A stretch of DNA of 64,000 nt from Micropruina glycogenica (GTDB lineage: Bacteria; Actinomycetota; Actinomycetes; Propionibacteriales; Propionibacteriaceae): positions 2,976,001 to 3,040,000 of the forward strand of contig NZ_LT985188.1 of NCBI RefSeq assembly GCF_900289045.1, given 5' to 3'. Under the pieces are notes generated by a model that worked only from the letters and a program-made list of their open reading frames with translations, was not told the origin of the DNA and did not search any database. Every line of letters begins with the position of its first letter. The stretch's first letter is position 1. Below, one piece after another: positions 61,019 through 64,000 of the stretch. A program made the position numbers and the translations under genes.

Positions 61019-62536
61019 TCACTGCTTGACGTCGTCGTCCACCCAGTCGAAGGTGCGGGTGACGGCCTTCTTCCACTGCCGGTAGAGGCGCTCGCGCTCG
61101 TCCTGGTCCATGTTGGGGGTCCAGCGCTTGTCCTCGGCCCAGTTGTCGATGACGTCCTGCTCGCCGTTCCAGTAGCCCACCGCGATGCCGGCGGCGTACG
61201 CCGCGCCCAGCGCGGTGGTCTCGGCGACCACCGGACGGACGACGTCCACACCGAGCTGGTCGGCCTGGAACTGCATCAGGGTGTCGTTCATCGTCATGCC
61301 GCCGTCGACCTTGAGCTCCGACAGCGTGACACCGGAGTCGGCCTCCATCGCGTCCAGCACCTCACGGGTCTGGAAAGCGGTGGCCTCGAGCACCGCACGG
61401 GCGATGTGGTTGCGGTTGACGTAGCGGGTCAGGCCGACGATCGCGCCGCGGGCGTCCGACTTCCAGTAGGGGGCGAACAGGCCGGAGAACGCGGGCACCA
61501 CGTAGACGCCGCCGTTGTCCTCGACCTGAGTGGCCAGCTGCTCCACCTCAGGAGCCGAGTCGAACATGCGCAGGTTGTCGCGCAGCCACTGCACCAGCGA
61601 ACCGGTGACCGCGATCGAGCCCTCGAGTGCGTAGATCGGCTTGTTGTCGCCGATCTTGTAGCAGACGGTGGTCAGCAGGCCGTTCTTGGACGGCACCAGC
61701 TCTTCGCCGGTGTTCATGATCATGAAGCAGCCGGTGCCGTAGGTGTTCTTGGCCATGCCGACCTCGAACGCCGCCTGGCCGAAGGTGGCCGCCTGCTGAT
61801 CGCCCAGGTCACCGGCGATCGGCACGCCGCCGAGCAGACCGGCCTCGCGGCCCTCGCCGTACACCTCGGACGACGACTTGATCTCGGGCAGCATCGACAT
61901 CGGAATGCCCATGTCTGCCGCGATGTCGGCGTCCCAGCTGAGGGTCTTCAGATCCATCAGCATGGTGCGCGAGGCGTTGGTCACGTCGGTGACGTGCACG
62001 CCGCCGTCGGTGCCACCGGTGAGGTTCCAGATCACCCAGGTGTCCATGTTGCCCATGACCAGATCGCCGGCCTCGGCCTTCTCGCGGGCGCCCTCGACGT
62101 TGTCGAGGATCCACTTCACCTTGGGGCCCGAGAAGTAGGTCGCCAGCGGCAGGCCCACTCGGTCCTTGTACTTGTCCTGGTCGCCGCCGCCGAGCTCGTC
62201 GACGATCTTGGCGGTGCGGGTGTCTTGCCACACGATTGCGTTGTACACCGGCTCGCCGGTGTTCTTGTCCCAGACCAGCGTGGTCTCGCGCTGGTTGGTC
62301 ACGCCGACCGCAGCGAGGTGGTCTTTGTTGACCTGGGCATCGGCGAGGGCGATGCCGACGACCTCGCGAATGTTCGTCCAGATCTCTTTGGCGTCGTGTT
62401 CGACCCAGCCAGCCTTGGGGAAGATCTGCTCGTGTTCCTTCTGGCCGGTAGCGACGACGCGGCCCTCGTGATTGAACACGATCGCGCGGGAGCTGGTGGT
62501 TCCCTGGTCGATCGCGAGGACGTACTTCTCAGCCAT
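61019..62536 (-). CDS. glpK: Glycerol kinase
   Basis: This 505-aa FGGY kinase phosphorylates glycerol to sn-glycerol-3-phosphate. It has [16 protein letters not shown] at the N-terminus, [27 protein letters not shown], the central [18 protein letters not shown], and the C-terminal [17 protein letters not shown], all standard for GlpK. An AAGGAA ribosome site precedes ATG 62536. It lies 108 bp after glpF in the same direction, so the two form a glycerol uptake unit in which uptake is driven by phosphorylation. No glpD gene is in the window. Confidence 0.97.
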   Translation of the reverse strand: MAEKYVLAIDQGTTSSRAIVFNHEGRVVATGQKEHEQIFPKAGWVEHDAKEIWTNIREVVGIALADAQVNKDHLAAVGVTNQRETTLVWDKNTGEPVYNAIVWQDTRTAKIVDELGGGDQDKYKDRVGLPLATYFSGPKVKWILDNVEGAREKAEAGDLVMGNMDTWVIWNLTGGTDGGVHVTDVTNASRTMLMDLKTLSWDADIAADMGIPMSMLPEIKSSSEVYGEGREAGLLGGVPIAGDLGDQQAATFGQAAFEVGMAKNTYGTGCFMIMNTGEELVPSKNGLLTTVCYKIGDNKPIYALEGSIAVTGSLVQWLRDNLRMFDSAPEVEQLATQVEDNGGVYVVPAFSGLFAPYWKSDARGAIVGLTRYVNRNHIARAVLEATAFQTREVLDAMEADSGVTLSELKVDGGMTMNDTLMQFQADQLGVDVVRPVVAETTALGAAYAAGIAVGYWNGEQDVIDNWAEDKRWTPNMDQDERERLYRQWKKAVTRTFDWVDDDVKQ

Positions 62537-62644
62537 TGTGTTCCTTTCCACATCCTTGTAGAGGCTTTAACCATGGTGCCCTGTGCCGGGCGGCTACACC
62601 ACTGGGTGCCTACCGCCCGGCACTACGGGCTTACTGCGAACCGG

Positions 62645-63406
62645 TCAGGGCAGCAGCACGTGCGACAGCAGACCGGCGACCACGCCACCGATGATCGGGC
62701 CGACCACCGGAATCCACGAGTAGGCCCAGTCAGAGCTGCCCTTGTTGGGAATCGGCAGCACGGCGTGAGCGATGCGCGGGCCGAGGTCACGGGCCGGGTT
62801 GATCGCGTAACCGGTGGGGCCACCGAGCGAGGCGCCGATGCCGACGACCAGCAGGGCCACGCCGAGTGCGCCCAGCCAGCCCAGGCCGGCGGGGGTGTTG
62901 GTGGCCGAATCGCCCCAGTGACCCGCGGCGAGCACCACGAACACCAGCACGAAGGTGGCCAGGATCTCAGTCATCAGGTTCCACACCGTGTCGCGAATCT
63001 CGGGGCCGGTGGAGAAGACGCCCAGCTTGAAGCCCTCGGGGGCGTCGCCGTCGAACTGCTTCTTGTAGGCCAGCCAGGCCAGCACCGCACCGATGAAGGC
63101 ACCGATCAGCTGCGCGCCGATGTAGGTCGAGATCGACATGAAGTCGACCGGAATGCCGGGCACGAACTCTTTGGCGCCTGACGCCACGACGCCCAGCGTG
63201 ACGGCCGGGTTGAGGTGCCCGCCCGACTTGTACGACACGAGGACGCCGGAAAAGACCGCCAGACCCCAGCCGAAGTTGACCATCAGGAACCCGGTTCCCT
63301 CGCCCTTGTTCTTCGGCAAGATGTTGTTGGCAACCACTCCGGCGCCGAGCAGCAGCAGCATGGCTGTGCCCACGGTTTCGGAGAGGAAGATGGTTGCGAG
63401 GTTCAT
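62645..63406 (-). CDS. glpF: Glycerol facilitator (aquaglyceroporin)
   Basis: This 253-aa MIP-family channel has six helices and two pore loops: HLNPAV (NPA 66-68) and YAINPARDLGPR (NPA 203-205). The Asp after NPAR (207) and small residues in the selectivity filter mark the glycerol-permeable branch. It gives facilitated glycerol entry. ATG 63406 follows a GGGAG site. It is divergent from a SorC-family regulator and heads the glpF-glpK unit. Confidence 0.95.
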   Translation of the reverse strand: MNLATIFLSETVGTAMLLLLGAGVVANNILPKNKGEGTGFLMVNFGWGLAVFSGVLVSYKSGGHLNPAVTLGVVASGAKEFVPGIPVDFMSISTYIGAQLIGAFIGAVLAWLAYKKQFDGDAPEGFKLGVFSTGPEIRDTVWNLMTEILATFVLVFVVLAAGHWGDSATNTPAGLGWLGALGVALLVVGIGASLGGPTGYAINPARDLGPRIAHAVLPIPNKGSSDWAYSWIPVVGPIIGGVVAGLLSHVLLP

Positions 63407-63622
63407 GTCACTCAAACTCCCTTCAGGCATCATCTGCGATGCCACCCAGTGACCGGAGTGCTCCGGTCAACCAAAAACTACGCTGCTCACTCCTGGAGCG
63501 GCGGGGATTCGAGGGGGTGTCGGTGCGGTCACCGCAAAGGCTTTCGCGGTTGCGCACCGTACGGCCATCCACCGAGGCCGTCGGCCTCAGTCTTGCCAGT
63601 GCTGAACGGATGCGCTAGTACT

Positions 63623-63638
63623 GTGCACGAACGTGCAC
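63623..63638. promoter_or_regulatory. Candidate operator GTGCAC-GAAC-GTGCAC
   Basis: Two copies of the palindromic hexamer GTGCAC, 10 bp apart centre to centre, lie 16-31 bp before the SorC-type regulator and on the glpF-facing side of the promoter region. They are a candidate binding site for that regulator. The remaining 63407-63620 region holds the divergent promoters; no other signal was recognised. Confidence 0.4.
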
Positions 63639-63653
63639 CGGCCTGGAGGAGCG

Positions 63654-64000
63654 ATGAACACGCGCTACGACGACATGTACCAGGCTGCGTCCCGCTACTA
63701 CGTGCAGGGCGAAACCATGGACGCGATCGCCAAGCAACTCGGCCTCTCGCGGTCGAGCGTCAGCCGGTTGCTCAAAGAGGCCCGGGAAACCGGTCTTGTG
63801 CGCATCAGCCTGGCCGACGAGGCCGGTTCACGCTCACCGCTGGCCGCGTCGATCGGTCGCACGTTCGGGGTTCGGGTGCATCTGGTCGCGGTGCGCGAGG
63901 GCGTGTCGGAGCAGCGTCGTTTCGACCAGGTGGCGCGTCTGGCCGGGCGGCTGTTCAGCGAGGCTGTCACCGACCACTGCGTGATCGGGGTGGCCTGGGG
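63654..64000 (+). CDS. SorC-family transcriptional regulator (C-terminus outside window)
   Basis: The 115 residues present begin with a helix-turn-helix typical of SorC/DeoR-like regulators (YQAASRYYVQGETMDAIAKQLGLSRSSVSRLLKEARETGLVRISL). The start of the sugar-binding domain follows (FGVRVHLVAVREGVSEQRRFDQVARLAGRLF). A GGAGGA ribosome site precedes ATG 63654. It is divergent from glpF, so it probably controls glycerol uptake in response to a phosphorylated sugar or polyol. The ligand is inferred from position only. Confidence 0.88.
   Translation, partial: MNTRYDDMYQAASRYYVQGETMDAIAKQLGLSRSSVSRLLKEARETGLVRISLADEAGSRSPLAASIGRTFGVRVHLVAVREGVSEQRRFDQVARLAGRLFSEAVTDHCVIGVAW

Noticed and set aside
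60701-63181. 826-codon frame antisense to the kinase, glpK and glpF
   Set aside because: It spans three real genes on the other strand and has no recognisable domain.

Overview
The window is high-GC DNA from an actinobacterial chromosome, densely coded on both strands. The actinobacterial signature genes are a MurJ fused to a pseudokinase next to an ECF sigma factor and a CCA-adding enzyme, a PonA operon with a DUF5318 gene and two membrane glycosyltransferases, a Tad/Flp pilus operon with a LysM-BTAD protein, and an IdeR/DtxR-type iron box. No rRNA, phage or transposase gene is visible. A Propionibacteriaceae-like or related soil/water actinomycete is plausible, but the genus cannot be read from the sequence.

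Layout. 1-5194: a drug/lipid export island, with a TetR regulator divergent from an MMPL transporter that carries a degenerate ABC-ATPase-like tail, overlapping a YhgE/Pip-type membrane protein cut by the window edge. 5380-6727: a DNA-alkylation-repair-like protein and a GNAT acetyltransferase. 6885-12154: the cell-envelope operon DUF5318-PonA-GT87-PIG-V. 12284-13993: tRNA-Ala(UGC), a small L7/L12-CTD-like protein, and a PfkB sugar kinase coupled to a 39-aa membrane peptide. 14260-17183: a divergent LCP-like protein and a NarL-type two-component pair. 17599-22681: threonine synthase, an M50-like membrane protein, an M3 peptidase and a rhodanese. 23108-26734: an iron-box-controlled siderophore uptake locus that is mostly broken by frameshifts and a deletion, with an intact siderophore-interacting protein inside it. 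26859-33856: a second rhodanese, a small unknown protein, an M20 peptidase, a Ser/Thr kinase with a partner lipoprotein, and a GH13 branching-enzyme-like protein. 34233-37963: an APC permease coupled to a double Usp protein, PdxH and a small methyltransferase. 38084-46443: a nine-gene, tightly overlapping Tad pilus operon. 46680-49579: an EamA transporter with a His-rich tail and a receiver-thioredoxin-reductase-like flavoprotein without its CxxC. 50006-58504: CCA-adding enzyme, a YdeI-like protein, DUF6049, MurJ-pseudokinase, SigM-like sigma and a shortened anti-sigma-like protein. 58700-59300: remnants of a cupin protein and possibly a DUF1028 protein. 59388-64000: GAF histidine kinase with a pseudo-receiver, GlpK, GlpF and a divergent SorC-type regulator.

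Intergenic DNA is unusually rich in repeats. At least four families recur: (A) short hairpins with CATCCCGGC/GCCGGGATG arms; (B) a GGGGACGGTTC-core family, forming tandem arrays that switch orientation in the middle; (C) palindromic GGTCGAGCTTGTCGAGACC-type sequences; (D) a roughly 70-bp hairpin with CTGCCTTTGTGACACGTAGCTGCC arms, present four times plus one half copy. These repeats fill most gaps above 200 bp, supply the C-terminus of one gene, and lie beside several broken genes. They suggest REP-type elements mobilised by an enzyme encoded elsewhere.

The most noteworthy items are the repeat families, the decaying iron locus flanked by two paralogous rhodaneses, the MMPL-NBD fusion beside YhgE, and several signalling or redox proteins that keep their folds but lack catalytic residues (LCP-like, TadZ, TrxR-like, pseudo-receiver, pseudokinase).
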